From assembly GCF_000834015.1 (NCBI RefSeq), contig NZ_JXQI01000068.1:61690-125689 (forward strand): a stretch of DNA of 64,000 nt. The letters run 5' to 3'. Positions within the stretch are counted from its first letter, which is position 1; every line of letters starts with the position of its first letter. This document shows positions 15,191 to 25,005 of this stretch, one piece after another. A program made the translations under genes and the position numbers. The stretch comes from Prevotella pectinovora. Lineage in GTDB: Bacteria; Bacteroidota; Bacteroidia; Bacteroidales; Bacteroidaceae. The notes beneath the pieces are model-generated. The model did no database searches, had not been told where the DNA came from, and saw nothing but the letters and a program-made list of their open reading frames with translations.

Positions 15191-16963
15191 TTATTTTGCA
15201 TCGTCGTATCCTTTGTTCTGCTTATACAAGCCTGGTATATAATATAACTGGTTGTATGGCACTGGATAGAATTCATTCTTGCCGGCTGTGAAGTGGGCAT
15301 CCCTCAGATATTCGGCGTAAGTCTGATTTACTGTTTTACCATCCTTGTCGGTAAATGTGTAAACATCCTTCTGCTCTGTCTTGAAGTAATTATTCAGCGT
15401 AGTTGAAGCTATTCCCCAACGGCGCAAGTCGAAGAATCTTCCGTTTTCCATTGCCAACTCAAGACGACGCTCCCAGCGCAGGCATTTCCGTGCAGTTTCC
15501 TTATTCTGGAAATAAGACTCTGGATAGAGAGCAATGTCACACTGGTCTTTGGCATATTCAATGTGTTTGTCTATAGAATTCTTTGCTCTCTGTCTGATAT
15601 CGTTAATTATGATGCGTGCTTCTCCAAGACGGTCAAGTTCTATAAGAGCTTCGGCTCTCATAAGCATTACATCGGTGTATCTCAATACGTAGTCGTTCAT
15701 TGCGAAAGCCTGCCATGAGCCGTTATATGTTTCACCTTTAGAGCGTTGTGGCACTTCTTTCATTGAAGTGTAATAACCGTAGACGTTAGGAGTGCGGGCA
15801 TTGTCTGTCGTCAGAGTGTATTCCTTTTCGTATTTATATGGGAAGGTAGGCATACCGATGGTGTGGAACAAACGTGGATCCCATTTCTGGGCAGTGACCT
15901 TGCCGTTTACCGGGTAGTCGATACTATTGTTGTAGTCATCAAACTCTGGCAGTCCGTTGCGTGTCTTGAAGGCATTCACCAAGTCCTGTGATGGTTTGTG
16001 AACATCCCATCCGCAAGACCAGATACCCCAACAGCCGTTCAACATGTTCGACCAGTTGGCACGACCATATTTTGTATGGTCTCCGCTATAATCAGAGGTT
16101 TGCACGGCGAATACAGACTCCTTACTGTTCTTGTATTCAGGCAAGAAAATGTCGCCGTAGTCTTCCAGATATCCATAATTGGAATTCTTTACCTCATCAG
16201 TATAGTCAACAACCTTCTGCATGTATTGCTTGTTGATATGGTCAACGCCATCGGTTGCCTCATATCCGTCGCCCCAAGCCAATGTGAGATAACATTTTGC
16301 CAAATATCCGGCAGCAGCAATCTTGTTGGCACGTCCGCCATCAGCCTGCTTAGCTGGTAGAACATCATGGGCAAACTGGAAATCGTCGATAATCTTCTGG
16401 AACAGTTCCTCGTATGTGAATTGTGTGTTAGAAGTCTTCTCCGTAGCATTGTCGGCATATACCTTTTCGTCAATCCATGGAATCTGGCGGAACATGGTAA
16501 TCAGCTTGAAATAGAAATGTGCACGGAGGAATCTAACCTCAGCTTCGCGCTGTTTCGTTGTTTCAGCTCCAAGGGCCTTTTCGCCGTTCTGTTCAAGAGA
16601 GACCAACGCACGGTTGCAACGAGATACGGCACAGTAAAGGCGATACCAAAGTTCATCGAGTTCCCCTTTTGTAGAAGTCAGAGTCTTCCATATTTCCACA
16701 TCGTGGTAACCAGTGTCACCAGTTCCCCAGCCACCTTTCAGACAGTCGTCTGATGCCAGGTCGCCATAAGGCCAGAGATTGAACGGATAGCTGTACCAGC
16801 AGTCACCAAGCATGGCGTATGCGCTGTTCACCATCTTTTCCGGCTCATTGAAGGCCTTGTCTTCGTCTATCACAGCTGTCGGATTATAGTCCAGGAAGTC
16901 ATCACAACTTGCGAATGTTCCTGCAAGTGCTACTGCAAGCACTATTGTATATATCTTTTTCAT
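15191..16963 (-). CDS. SusD/RagB family glycan-binding lipoprotein
   Basis: 590 residues. The lipobox GTFASC near residue 19 is followed by acidic DDFLDYNPTA, the usual outer-membrane surface export context in Bacteroidota. The SusD TPR scaffold is visible from FNEPEKMVNSAYAMLGD onward. The C-terminal RagB block has VLRYTDVMLMRAEALIEL, ARKCLRWERRLELAMENGRFFDLRRWG and a final FYPVPYNQL...PGLYKQNKGY. SusD caps the SusC barrel and binds the incoming oligosaccharide, here most likely fructan. It directly follows susC with a 60-bp gap. Confidence 0.92.
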   Translation of the reverse strand: MKKIYTIVLAVALAGTFASCDDFLDYNPTAVIDEDKAFNEPEKMVNSAYAMLGDCWYSYPFNLWPYGDLASDDCLKGGWGTGDTGYHDVEIWKTLTSTKGELDELWYRLYCAVSRCNRALVSLEQNGEKALGAETTKQREAEVRFLRAHFYFKLITMFRQIPWIDEKVYADNATEKTSNTQFTYEELFQKIIDDFQFAHDVLPAKQADGGRANKIAAAGYLAKCYLTLAWGDGYEATDGVDHINKQYMQKVVDYTDEVKNSNYGYLEDYGDIFLPEYKNSKESVFAVQTSDYSGDHTKYGRANWSNMLNGCWGIWSCGWDVHKPSQDLVNAFKTRNGLPEFDDYNNSIDYPVNGKVTAQKWDPRLFHTIGMPTFPYKYEKEYTLTTDNARTPNVYGYYTSMKEVPQRSKGETYNGSWQAFAMNDYVLRYTDVMLMRAEALIELDRLGEARIIINDIRQRAKNSIDKHIEYAKDQCDIALYPESYFQNKETARKCLRWERRLELAMENGRFFDLRRWGIASTTLNNYFKTEQKDVYTFTDKDGKTVNQTYAEYLRDAHFTAGKNEFYPVPYNQLYYIPGLYKQNKGYDDAK

Positions 16964-17023
16964 AATGAAAATTCGTTTAATCGTTATACCTTTTATGTCT
17001 TAATGATAATTCTGCAATTTGTA

Positions 17024-20000
17024 TTAGAAACCAACTTGAAGTCCAAACGACAATGATGTTGCCAAAGGATAATTCCAGTCAGGATTCTCAGGGTCGGAGC
17101 ATGTCAGGCTCTTGCTCTTTATAGTAAGCAGATTCTGTCCGGAAACATAAATGCGTGCACTTGACATCTTGACTTTTGACAAAACACTCTTAGGTATATT
17201 GTATCCAATCTGCAGAGTGCGGAGCTTCAGGTAAGAACCATTCTCCACGAAGTATGAAGAAGCCCTGCCCTCATCTGCAGTATTCATTGTGCTCAAGCGA
17301 GGAATCGACGAACTTGTATTGTTTGTGTTCCATGCGTTCAGCAGACGTGTTCCCTTGTTTGAGCCAGGGTCGTTAACAGCCCAGAAATCGGTCTGGAACT
17401 TCTGGTTGTTGTAGACGTCCTGATCGTAAACACCCTGCCAGAACATGCTGAAATCAAATCCCTTGTAGTTGAGAGCAATGTTCAGTCCGTAAGAGAATGC
17501 TGGCACTGGATCGTAAATCCAAGTCTGGTCGTCGGCATTAATGCTGCCACTGTGATCCAAATCCTTGTATTTCAGTCCACCGACACGTGCGTTTGGCTGT
17601 CCAGACTTGTCTACTTCCTCTTGAGTCTGGAATATTCCGTCAGCTACATATCCAACGATAGAACCGTATGACTTGCCGCTCTGTACGAGATTTTCTTTTG
17701 TAGTATGAGTATAAGCACCCGTTGTAGATGAAGGCAGATAAGTTACTTTGTTGCGGAAGAAATCCAAATTGCCGTTGACGTCGATTCCGAGTCCGTTAGC
17801 AAGTGTTGTGCGATAGCCCAAGCTGAACTCCATACCACAGTTGCGGAGCGACGGGCCGTTTTTCCAAGTGTTGCCACCCTCGCCCGTTGCACCGAGGTAT
17901 GCAGGATTAATCAGCATGTCCTTCACATTCTTGATATAAGCATCGACAGTTCCGTAGAAACTGTTGTTGAACATCGTGAAGTCAACACCGACATTGTATT
18001 GTGTTGCCGATTCCCACTTCAAATTAGGGTTTGCAAGTTGTGTGGCGCGGTAACCTGAAGGGAAAGTGCCGGAACCCTGCAAGAACAGGTCGTAGGCTGT
18101 AGATGTAACGCGGTCCAATCCGTAGTCAGCGACATAAAGTCCAAACTGTGCGTTGTTGTCGATTGCCTGATTACCTGTCTGTCCCCATGACAGACGCAGC
18201 TTTGCATCGTCAAGCCATTCCTTTTTCAACAGATTAGAGAAGCGGAAGCCGAGAGATGCAGCAGGGAATGTACCCCAGCGGTGAGCCTTGCCGAAGCGTG
18301 AAGAACCGTCGTAGCGGATAGTAAAAGATGCAAGGAGAAGATCATCCCAGTTGTAGTTCACTTTTCCGAAGAATGATGCCAGACGATAGCCAAACTTAGC
18401 ACCGCTATTGGTCATAGTTCCAGTTGCAGCATTTGGCCACATATAGTTTTTGTCTTCCAGGGCATATCCTTCAGAGTAGGCAGAGAAATCAATAACAGAC
18501 TGTTTAGACATTTCGCTACCGACGAGGATGTCAAAATTGTGCTTACCTATTTTATTTACATACTGCGCAGTGTTAGACCAAGTCCAGTTGGTCTCGTTAT
18601 TGTTGCTCAATGTTGTTTTGGCAATATCATTCCTTACGATGTCAGAATGGAAAGTGTTTGTCATCGCATTGATGAATGATGTCTTGAAGTCCAAACCGAA
18701 GTTTGAGCGGAGTGTCAATCCTTTGATAGGCTTCAGTTCTACAAATGCATTGCCGAATATGCGCCAGTAGTCGAGATCATTGTTACGGTTGTCGTATTGC
18801 TCGCGGCAAGGGTTCTGGCGGTCGGACATGCTGCCAACAGGACCTGCGAAAACCTTACTGTTCTCCTCGTATACAGGAACGATAGAAGGCATCTTCAACG
18901 CATTCTCCATAGGGTGGCAGTCTACTTGCGATGTGTAAGTAAGAGTGAGATTCTCGCCAACAGTAAGCATCTTGTTCAGATTCCATGAAGTATTCAGTCT
19001 TGCTGAGATATTCTGGAAATCAGTATATTTCAATACGCCCTCATTATTCTTGTATCCTAAAGAGAACATTGCGCTGTGCTTGTCGTTGGCATGCGATACC
19101 GATAAATCGTAATTCTGCATGAATCCGGTACGTGAGATAGCATCCAGCCAGTCGGTGTCAGAGAATCGCATTGTCTTCTTTGAGTTTATATATCCGTCGT
19201 ACCTTCCGTTTATCGTATAGTTCTGATATTGGTTTGTTGCCGGATTCCAAACTGTGATAGGAGTACCGTTCTGTGCATTCAAATCAATGCCATAGTTTGC
19301 TGCATAGACAACAGGGTCGAGACCGTCGTTGAGAGCTGCCTGTGCCATGGCTGTAACATATTCGCCAGAATTGAGGAGTTTCATTTTCGACTGACTTGAA
19401 TAGAATTGTGCGGTAAGGTTTGCTGAGAAGTCCACAGCCACCTTGTTACCCTTCTTTCCCTTCTTCGTCGTTATGATGATAACACCGTTTGAAGCTCTTG
19501 AACCATAGATAGAAGCCGAGGCTGCATCTTTCAACACCTGCATACTCTCGATATCATTAGTGTTGAGAGTGTTCAGTGCCATGTTTGTAGGTACACCATC
19601 TATAATATAAAGAGGATCTTGTGAAGAGTTGAAAGAACCAATACCACGGATACGTACCTTACCGCTACCAATAGGAGAACCGTCGGTTGTAACGGTCATA
19701 CCGGCAACTCGTCCTTGCAAGGCACGCATCGGGTCTGTGTCAGAAGATGATTTCAGATTCTTTGTAGAAACGACAGATACAGAACCCGTCAAGTCGGCTT
19801 TCTTTTGGGTTGTATAGCCCGTTACGACAACTTCGTTCAGGTTGTTGGCAAGTTCAGCCAATTTTATTTTCATGTTTGGCTGTACTTTAACTTCCACTGT
19901 CTTGTAGCCGACATAAGATATGACAAGAGTTGCTCCCTGGTCAGCATCAAGCATGAAGTTACCGTCAAAGTCTGTTATAGTTCCCGACTTCGTTCCTTTT

Positions 20001-20137
20001 TCCATTATGGTTGCTCCGATTACTGTTTCACCAGCTTCGTCTGTAACCACACCGCTCACTTTAATTTTCTGTGCGTTGGCAGTAATGCTCATCGCCAGAA
20101 GTGAGAAGCTAATCAATACTTTTGATAGATTGCTCAT
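17024..20137 (-). CDS. SusC-family TonB-dependent outer-membrane transporter
   Basis: 1037 residues. The signal peptide ends at ANAQ. A carboxypeptidase-regulatory-like domain follows (about 24-110, with VSGVVTDEAGETVIGATI and FDGNFML). The TonB-box region NEVVVTGYTTQKKADLTGSV comes next, then the plug with LQGRVAGMTV, RIRGIGS and YIIDGVPTN, and ASIYGSRASNGVIIITTKKG at the plug end. The rest is a 22-strand barrel ending in aromatic LSFGLQVGF. It imports oligosaccharides with energy from TonB. It is the first gene of the fructan locus, and its own promoter lies 40 bp upstream. Confidence 0.93.
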   Translation of the reverse strand: MSNLSKVLISFSLLAMSITANAQKIKVSGVVTDEAGETVIGATIMEKGTKSGTITDFDGNFMLDADQGATLVISYVGYKTVEVKVQPNMKIKLAELANNLNEVVVTGYTTQKKADLTGSVSVVSTKNLKSSSDTDPMRALQGRVAGMTVTTDGSPIGSGKVRIRGIGSFNSSQDPLYIIDGVPTNMALNTLNTNDIESMQVLKDAASASIYGSRASNGVIIITTKKGKKGNKVAVDFSANLTAQFYSSQSKMKLLNSGEYVTAMAQAALNDGLDPVVYAANYGIDLNAQNGTPITVWNPATNQYQNYTINGRYDGYINSKKTMRFSDTDWLDAISRTGFMQNYDLSVSHANDKHSAMFSLGYKNNEGVLKYTDFQNISARLNTSWNLNKMLTVGENLTLTYTSQVDCHPMENALKMPSIVPVYEENSKVFAGPVGSMSDRQNPCREQYDNRNNDLDYWRIFGNAFVELKPIKGLTLRSNFGLDFKTSFINAMTNTFHSDIVRNDIAKTTLSNNNETNWTWSNTAQYVNKIGKHNFDILVGSEMSKQSVIDFSAYSEGYALEDKNYMWPNAATGTMTNSGAKFGYRLASFFGKVNYNWDDLLLASFTIRYDGSSRFGKAHRWGTFPAASLGFRFSNLLKKEWLDDAKLRLSWGQTGNQAIDNNAQFGLYVADYGLDRVTSTAYDLFLQGSGTFPSGYRATQLANPNLKWESATQYNVGVDFTMFNNSFYGTVDAYIKNVKDMLINPAYLGATGEGGNTWKNGPSLRNCGMEFSLGYRTTLANGLGIDVNGNLDFFRNKVTYLPSSTTGAYTHTTKENLVQSGKSYGSIVGYVADGIFQTQEEVDKSGQPNARVGGLKYKDLDHSGSINADDQTWIYDPVPAFSYGLNIALNYKGFDFSMFWQGVYDQDVYNNQKFQTDFWAVNDPGSNKGTRLLNAWNTNNTSSSIPRLSTMNTADEGRASSYFVENGSYLKLRTLQIGYNIPKSVLSKVKMSSARIYVSGQNLLTIKSKSLTCSDPENPDWNYPLATSLSFGLQVGF

Positions 20138-20176
20138 AAGTTTTAATGGTTTTGTTAGTTGTTTGATTTTAGTGCT

Positions 20177-20207
20177 GCAAAGTTATATAATGTATTGATA
20201 TCCAACA
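20177..20207 (-). promoter_or_regulatory. Promoter of the fructan utilisation operon
   Basis: On the minus strand TTGT (20207-20204), a 19-nt spacer and TAACTTTG (20184-20177). The predicted start near 20170 gives a leader of about 33 nt to susC. No regulator gene of the hybrid two-component type lies next to it. Confidence 0.75.
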
Positions 20208-20348
20208 AGAACGGATGTTGCACAAACAGAAACGAATCGTTCATCGTATCATCTGTTGCATGTTTTGAACGATTTGTTGCAATCCTGCCGAGGAACAGAC
20301 CATGAGAGAGTCTCCTGAGATAAAGATTATGTATAGGGTTAAGTGCTG

Positions 20349-20432
20349 GGACAGACATTTACATTTAATGTGGATAAGAACAACAAACTAACTTTCGGCG
20401 ATTACTATGAATGGTTCACTGTAACAGAATAA
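20349..20432 (+). pseudogene. 3' remnant of a plus-strand secreted-protein gene
   Basis: The frame from 20349 encodes GQTFTFNVDKNNKLTFGDYY followed by a short EWFTVTE tail and a stop at 20430-20432. In-frame stops lie just upstream. The peptide is protein-like (alternating strand pattern) and is immediately followed by a plus-strand terminator that no intact gene uses. I infer that an upstream gene was deleted, perhaps a surface glycan-binding protein of the locus. Confidence is limited by the 28-residue length. Confidence 0.4.
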
Positions 20433-20460
20433 TTGTATTATACTCAATTTCTATAAGGTG

Positions 20461-20495
20461 GCGGGACGTTGGTCTTATTATTCAGGCCAACGTTC
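20461..20495 (+). terminator. Orphan plus-strand terminator
   Basis: A 12-bp stem (GCGGGACGTTGG at 20461-20472 with CCAACGTTCCGC) contains one G-U pair that is valid only on the plus strand. A T-rich tail follows. Its gene appears lost. Confidence 0.7.
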
Positions 20496-20584
20496 CGCTT
20501 ATTCTTTATTTATTACATGTTATTTCCATTATTTTGCTTAATTTTGAAGCGAAATAATAAATATGTAAATAGTTAGAGTATTAT

Positions 20585-21565
20585 ATGAGGCAGAGAGAGA
20601 ACAGAAAGTCCTGTTATATAAAGGTATGGATAACGTTGGGGGTGGCAGTAATGTTGGTTCTTGCATTGTATGGAGCCAGCAGCTATATGCTTGACTATTC
20701 GCTCAGCTATCCGAAAGGGGAACGCATGACGGCGGAACACTGGAAGAACAGAACACGGAACGAATGTCCGTGGACTACGGCGTGGATGGATTCCATATAC
20801 CGGAACCATTGCGTGAAGGACACGTTCCTCATTATGCCCTCCGGCTACAAGGCACACGCCATTTATCTTTATGCACCAAAGGCAACAGACAAAACGGCAG
20901 TTGTGGTGCACGGCTATAAGGTGCGTGCCGAGGGAATGCTACACATCGCTTATCTATACAACCACGATTTGGGATATAATGTGCTCTTGCCCGACCTGTA
21001 TGGACACGGACAGAGCGAGGGGGACCATATACAGATGGGGTGGCAGGACAGATGGGACGTGATAAGATGGGCGGAAGTGGCAAATAATGTATTCAGAGCG
21101 TCAAGGTATTCATCCACAAAGCAAGTCATTCACGGCATCTCTATGGGTGCAGCCACCACGATGGCCGTGGCGGGTGAGAAGACTCCGGATTATGTGGAGT
21201 GTTTTGTTGAAGACTGTGGCTATACGAGCGTATGGGATGAGTTTGCAGGACAGCTGAAAGAGGAGTTCGGGCTGCCGTCGTTCCCGCTGATGAATACAAC
21301 TTCCTGGCTTTGCCAACAGAGATACGGATGGTCGTTTGACGAGGCGCAGCAGATAAAGCAGGTGGAGCGCAGCACCAAACCGATGCTCTTCATCCACGGC
21401 GATGACGACACCTACGTGCCCTACTCCATGCTCCGTCCGCTCTACGAGGCTAAGCGCCACGGCCGCAAAGCCATCTTCATAGCCAAGGATTCTGAACACG
21501 CCATGGCATACCGCGACCACCACAAAGAATACACAGAAAAGGTGAAGGAGTTTGTGGGGGAATGA
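20585..21565 (+). CDS. Membrane-anchored alpha/beta hydrolase, S33-like
   Basis: 326 residues. An N-terminal transmembrane anchor (VWITLGVAVMLVLALYGASS, about 14-33) is followed by an alpha/beta-hydrolase domain. The core has VVVHGYK (oxyanion strand), LLPDLYGHGQSEGD, the nucleophile elbow HGISMGAAT with Ser in G-x-S-x-G, HGDDDTYVP with the acid Asp, and DSEHAMAY with the His. It belongs with BAAT/S33-type hydrolases of Bacteroidota, where an anchored catalytic domain faces the periplasm. Esterase or peptidase specificity cannot be told. A small hairpin (TTGCC/GGCAA at 21583-21601) follows the stop. Confidence 0.85.
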   Translation: MRQRENRKSCYIKVWITLGVAVMLVLALYGASSYMLDYSLSYPKGERMTAEHWKNRTRNECPWTTAWMDSIYRNHCVKDTFLIMPSGYKAHAIYLYAPKATDKTAVVVHGYKVRAEGMLHIAYLYNHDLGYNVLLPDLYGHGQSEGDHIQMGWQDRWDVIRWAEVANNVFRASRYSSTKQVIHGISMGAATTMAVAGEKTPDYVECFVEDCGYTSVWDEFAGQLKEEFGLPSFPLMNTTSWLCQQRYGWSFDEAQQIKQVERSTKPMLFIHGDDDTYVPYSMLRPLYEAKRHGRKAIFIAKDSEHAMAYRDHHKEYTEKVKEFVGE

Positions 21566-21651
21566 AATAGCGAATGGTTTGCTTGCCAGAACCATTGGCA
21601 ATATTAGTGCACCTACCATTCTGTGATACGTAAACTATATTAATAAAAAGT

Positions 21652-21692
21652 CCATTGGCAGAATTAAATATGCACTAAATTAATTCCGCCAA
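21652..21692. promoter_or_regulatory. Inverted repeat upstream of the PDDEXK nuclease
   Basis: TTGGCAGAATTAA (21655-21667) and TTAATTCCGCCAA (21680-21692) form a 13-bp inverted repeat with one mismatch and a 12-nt spacer, ending 18 bp before the nuclease start. A related motif, CCATTGGCA followed by TGCAC, also occurs at 21592-21612. It could be an operator or a hairpin in the leader. Confidence 0.5.
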
Positions 21693-21710
21693 CGGGTTAT
21701 AATAAGGAAT

Positions 21711-22847
21711 ATGAGCATAAATAAGGATTTGACAAGAACTTCCCAAGAGCGAGATTTTACAGAAGTGGTGGATATAATAGTTCAGCATAGGAGTAAGGCG
21801 TCACGTGCAGTCAACGAACAATCTCTGCTTTGTGCATGGTATGTTGGAGGTTATGTTTCAATGAAACTGAAAAGCGAGGAATGGGGAAGTAAAGTCGTAG
21901 CCCAATTGTCTGAATATATTCGTTCCAACCGCCCTGATATCAAAGGCTTCAGCAAGAGAAACATTTACAACATGGTGATGTTTTATGATGAATATTCATC
22001 TGAAGTTTTTGCTGTAGCTATAAGAAAATATATGACGGATAAATTTGTGCAGTCGGAAACTGCACAAATAGGATTTAAGCAAGGAGAGGCTATAACTGTG
22101 CAGTCACAAATTGGACAAATGCCCGACATCTTGGCACTGACAACTTTGACAAACCATATTGAGATATTGTGTAGGTGTAAAAGTGTAGAAGAACGGTTAT
22201 TCTACATTCTTTATGCCCATAAAGAGCATTTGTTTGTACGCGAACTGCAACGCTGTATATCGAACCATACATATTCAGCGTTATTGAGTAACAAAACTAA
22301 TCTGTCGAAAGGTCTGCTTGAAACTTATCCCAAATCTCCGATAATGTTCAAAGATACATACTTCGTGGATTTCCTCAACTTGCCAAAAAAACATAGCGAA
22401 TCGAAGCTGAAGCATGACTTGATAGAACACATGAAGCAGTTTATTCTTGAATTGGGTAAGGACTTTATCTTTATGGATCAAGAGTATCGCTTAAATGTCG
22501 GTGCTTCTTCGTTTAAGGCTGATTTACTGTTCTTCCATCGTGGGCTTCAAGCTCTCGTTGCTGTGGAATTGAAGAAAACAAAGTTCCACCCACGCGACCT
22601 TGGTCAGTTGGAGTTTTACCTGGAGGCTCTTGACCGCGATGTGAAGCGTTCAAACGAGAACCCATCTATTGGCATAATATTATGCCCCGATGCAGACAAG
22701 GTGGTTGTTGAATATGCCATGAGTCGCAGCATGAGTCCAACAATGATTGCTGAGTATAAGCGTATCTTGATACCACAGGAGCAAATGCAGCAGCAATTAA
22801 GAGAGTTCTGCCAGTTTTTTATGAATGAGGATAAAGCAGAAAAGTAA
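21711..22847 (+). CDS. YhcG-type PDDEXK nuclease (DUF1016)
   Basis: 378 residues. The N-terminal DUF1016_N helical domain (about 12-180) includes LLCAWYVGGYVSMKL, GFSKRNIYNMVMFY and a central Gln-rich section. The C-terminal nuclease domain (about 215-370) carries FKADLLFFHRGLQALVAVEL with D271 and the E286-x-K288 pair of the PD-(D/E)xK active site. It then has GQLEFYLEALD and IGIILCPDADKVVVEYAM. Members are found alone or near restriction and defence genes, and their natural role is poorly defined. It is preceded by an inverted repeat and sits between lineage-core genes, which fits an acquired single-gene insertion. Confidence 0.88.
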   Translation: MSINKDLTRTSQERDFTEVVDIIVQHRSKASRAVNEQSLLCAWYVGGYVSMKLKSEEWGSKVVAQLSEYIRSNRPDIKGFSKRNIYNMVMFYDEYSSEVFAVAIRKYMTDKFVQSETAQIGFKQGEAITVQSQIGQMPDILALTTLTNHIEILCRCKSVEERLFYILYAHKEHLFVRELQRCISNHTYSALLSNKTNLSKGLLETYPKSPIMFKDTYFVDFLNLPKKHSESKLKHDLIEHMKQFILELGKDFIFMDQEYRLNVGASSFKADLLFFHRGLQALVAVELKKTKFHPRDLGQLEFYLEALDRDVKRSNENPSIGIILCPDADKVVVEYAMSRSMSPTMIAEYKRILIPQEQMQQQLREFCQFFMNEDKAEK

Positions 22848-23154
22848 GGAAAACAATGGTTAATGAGATTGTTGTGAGCCGAGAACAGGGAAATCTGAGT
22901 AAACTTGATAACATCTTTAAACCCGAATCGGTCATCAGGTCGTCTTGGATTGAAGCATCATACTACCGACCTGATGAAAATGAATGGACTCAAAACAATA
23001 TAAAAGGGATTTTTTCGTTTTTAACGTTGAGATGCTGTAACTTTGCACCAATAAGCAGACGGATGACCCGACGGACAAAGAGCGGCAACCTATTTATCAC
23101 CAAGGAACTGTCCATAACTGCAAAACAAGGACAGACTCCCCATAAAAGACAAGA
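22848..23154 (+). promoter_or_regulatory. porQ leader and promoter region
   Basis: TAACTTTG at 23038-23045 is a good -7 box preceded by a T-rich -33 area. The predicted start near 23052 leaves a leader of about 100 nt before porQ. A 100-codon plus-strand frame (22856-23158) runs across this promoter and is judged spurious. Nothing else is seen here. Confidence 0.6.
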
Positions 23155-24114
23155 ATGAGAAAAATCTTTTTATACCTCATACTGAGCATCGTGGCGACCG
23201 CCACGGCAACCGCACAGGAGAGCCAGACGGAATACAATTTCCTGAGGCTGCCCGTGAGCGCTCATGCGGCAGCCCTCGGTGGCGACAACGTGAGCATCAT
23301 AGAAGACGACCCGTCGCTCACGTTCAGCAACCCAGCACTGCTGTCGTCGGTAAGCGACAAGACGCTGAACCTCAACTTCATGACATATATGGAGGGGGCG
23401 ATAACGGGAAGCGCGGCATTCAACAGGGTGGTAAACGACAAGGCATCGTGGGCGGTTCTGGGACAATACATCAACTACGGCAAGATGAAGGAAACTGACC
23501 AGAACAACGTCCAGACGGGAGAATTCTCTGCACAGGAGATTGCACTTGCAGGAACCTTCAGCTATATGCTGGCGAAAAACCTCGCCGGAGGTATAACGGC
23601 AAGATGGGTTGCATCGTATATCGGCGGATACAGCTCCATGGCGGCTGGCATAGACCTGGGACTGAACTACTACGACCCGGAGTCGGAGTTCTCAGTGTCG
23701 GCAGTGGCCAAGAACCTCGGCGGACAGTTCAAGGCATACGACGAGGACTACGGTAAGATGCCGCTCGACCTGCAGATAGGAGCAAGCAAGAGATTTGCAA
23801 ACATGCCGTTCAGAATCTCGGCAACGCTCGTTGACCTCAACCACTGGGACTACAGCTTCATAAACCACCTCGTGTGTGGAGTGGAACTGATACTCTCCGA
23901 CCAGTTTTATGTGGCTGGAGGATACAACTTCCGTCGTGCACACGACATGAAGATAGCCGATGGCACTGGCGAGGACGCCTCAAAGAGCAGCCACGGAGCC
24001 GGACTGTCGTTCGGAGCCGGAATGCAGCTGGAGAGGTTCAAGCTGCAGGTGGGATATGCAAAATACCACGTGTCGGCCAACTCGCTGCTCGTCAACGTGT
24101 CGTATTCTCTGTAA
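23155..24114 (+). CDS. porQ: Type IX secretion system protein PorQ
   Basis: 319 residues with a signal peptide (cleavage near TATAQES). The family hallmark follows: [22 protein letters not shown], then [14 protein letters not shown]. The rest is a repeated amphipathic beta-strand pattern of a FadL/OmpP1-like outer-membrane barrel ending in SVSYSL-type aromatic/hydrophobic residues. PorQ works with PorU, PorV and PorZ at the cell surface to process and anchor type IX cargo. The neighbour cmk 31 bp downstream and ispH nearby match the usual porQ-cmk-ispH neighbourhood. Its presence implies that proteins with sorting-type tails in this window are exported by this route. Confidence 0.88.
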   Translation: MRKIFLYLILSIVATATATAQESQTEYNFLRLPVSAHAAALGGDNVSIIEDDPSLTFSNPALLSSVSDKTLNLNFMTYMEGAITGSAAFNRVVNDKASWAVLGQYINYGKMKETDQNNVQTGEFSAQEIALAGTFSYMLAKNLAGGITARWVASYIGGYSSMAAGIDLGLNYYDPESEFSVSAVAKNLGGQFKAYDEDYGKMPLDLQIGASKRFANMPFRISATLVDLNHWDYSFINHLVCGVELILSDQFYVAGGYNFRRAHDMKIADGTGEDASKSSHGAGLSFGAGMQLERFKLQVGYAKYHVSANSLLVNVSYSL

Positions 24115-24145
24115 TGACAAAACTCAAAACACCATAAAGAAAGAA

Positions 24146-24856
24146 ATGGAAGCAAAGAACAATCGCATCGTTATCGCCATCGACGGATTCTCATCCTGCG
24201 GAAAGAGCACGATGGCAAAAGACCTCGCCAAGGATTTGGGATATATATATGTGGACACAGGAGCTATGTATCGCTCGGTGACGCTCTATGCCCTGCGCCA
24301 CGGCATGTTTGCCGCCGACAACACGATAGACACCGAAGCCCTGCAGAAGGCGATGCCGGAGATAAACATATCATTCAGACTGAACACCGAAACCGGCCGC
24401 CCCGACACTTATCTCAACGGAGAATGCGTGGAGAAGGAGATACGCTCGATGGAGGTGTCGAGCCATGTGAGCCCGGTTGCCGCCCTGCCTTTCGTACGCC
24501 AGGCTCTCGTGAGACAGCAGCAGGAGATGGGCAAGGAGAAGGGCATCGTTATGGACGGCAGAGACATCGGCACAGTGGTATTCCCCGACGCCGAACTGAA
24601 AATCTTCGTCACGGCATCTGCCGAGGTACGCGCCCAGCGCCGCTACGACGAACTGAAGCAGAAGGGTATGGCTGCCGACTTCAACGAGATATTGAAGAAC
24701 GTGGAGGAGCGTGACTATATCGACACACATCGCGAGACTTCGCCTCTGAAACAGGCCGACGATGCCTTGGTGCTCGACAACAGCAACATGACAATCCCCG
24801 AACAGAAAGAATGGCTGAAACAGAAGTTTGAGGAAACGATGGAAAAGCTGGGATAA
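24146..24856 (+). CDS. cmk: Cytidylate kinase
   Basis: 236 residues starting at the ATG 24146, which directly precedes [20 protein letters not shown]. The frame extends further upstream into porQ, but that part is a shadow. The P-loop GFSSCGKST binds [16 protein letters not shown] and [20 protein letters not shown] are the CMP-binding and LID-region motifs of bacterial Cmk. It phosphorylates CMP and dCMP to the diphosphates in the cytoplasm. It is co-transcribed with porQ and ends before a clear terminator. Confidence 0.95.
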   Translation: MEAKNNRIVIAIDGFSSCGKSTMAKDLAKDLGYIYVDTGAMYRSVTLYALRHGMFAADNTIDTEALQKAMPEINISFRLNTETGRPDTYLNGECVEKEIRSMEVSSHVSPVAALPFVRQALVRQQQEMGKEKGIVMDGRDIGTVVFPDAELKIFVTASAEVRAQRRYDELKQKGMAADFNEILKNVEERDYIDTHRETSPLKQADDALVLDNSNMTIPEQKEWLKQKFEETMEKLG

Positions 24857-24878
24857 AGATATTCTAAGAAGAAGACAA

Positions 24879-24917
24879 AAGGTATGGGACTAAGCAAAAG
24901 TCTCATACCTTTTATTA
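24879..24917 (+). terminator. Terminator after cmk
   Basis: A 13-bp stem (AAGGTATGGGACT at 24879-24891 with AGTCTCATACCTT at 24899-24911) with one plus-strand G-U pair and a TTTTATT tail. Confidence 0.8.
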
Positions 24918-25005
24918 TATATACTAATATGACACAAGATTGATTCATTGGGCAAGAGTCTTCTATTATTCTTTATTCCAAATCAGTAATCAGACAGATC
25001 GGGGG

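Noticed and set aside
22856..23158. 100-codon ORF between the nuclease and porQ
   Set aside because: It runs over the porQ promoter, overlaps the porQ start and has no family features.
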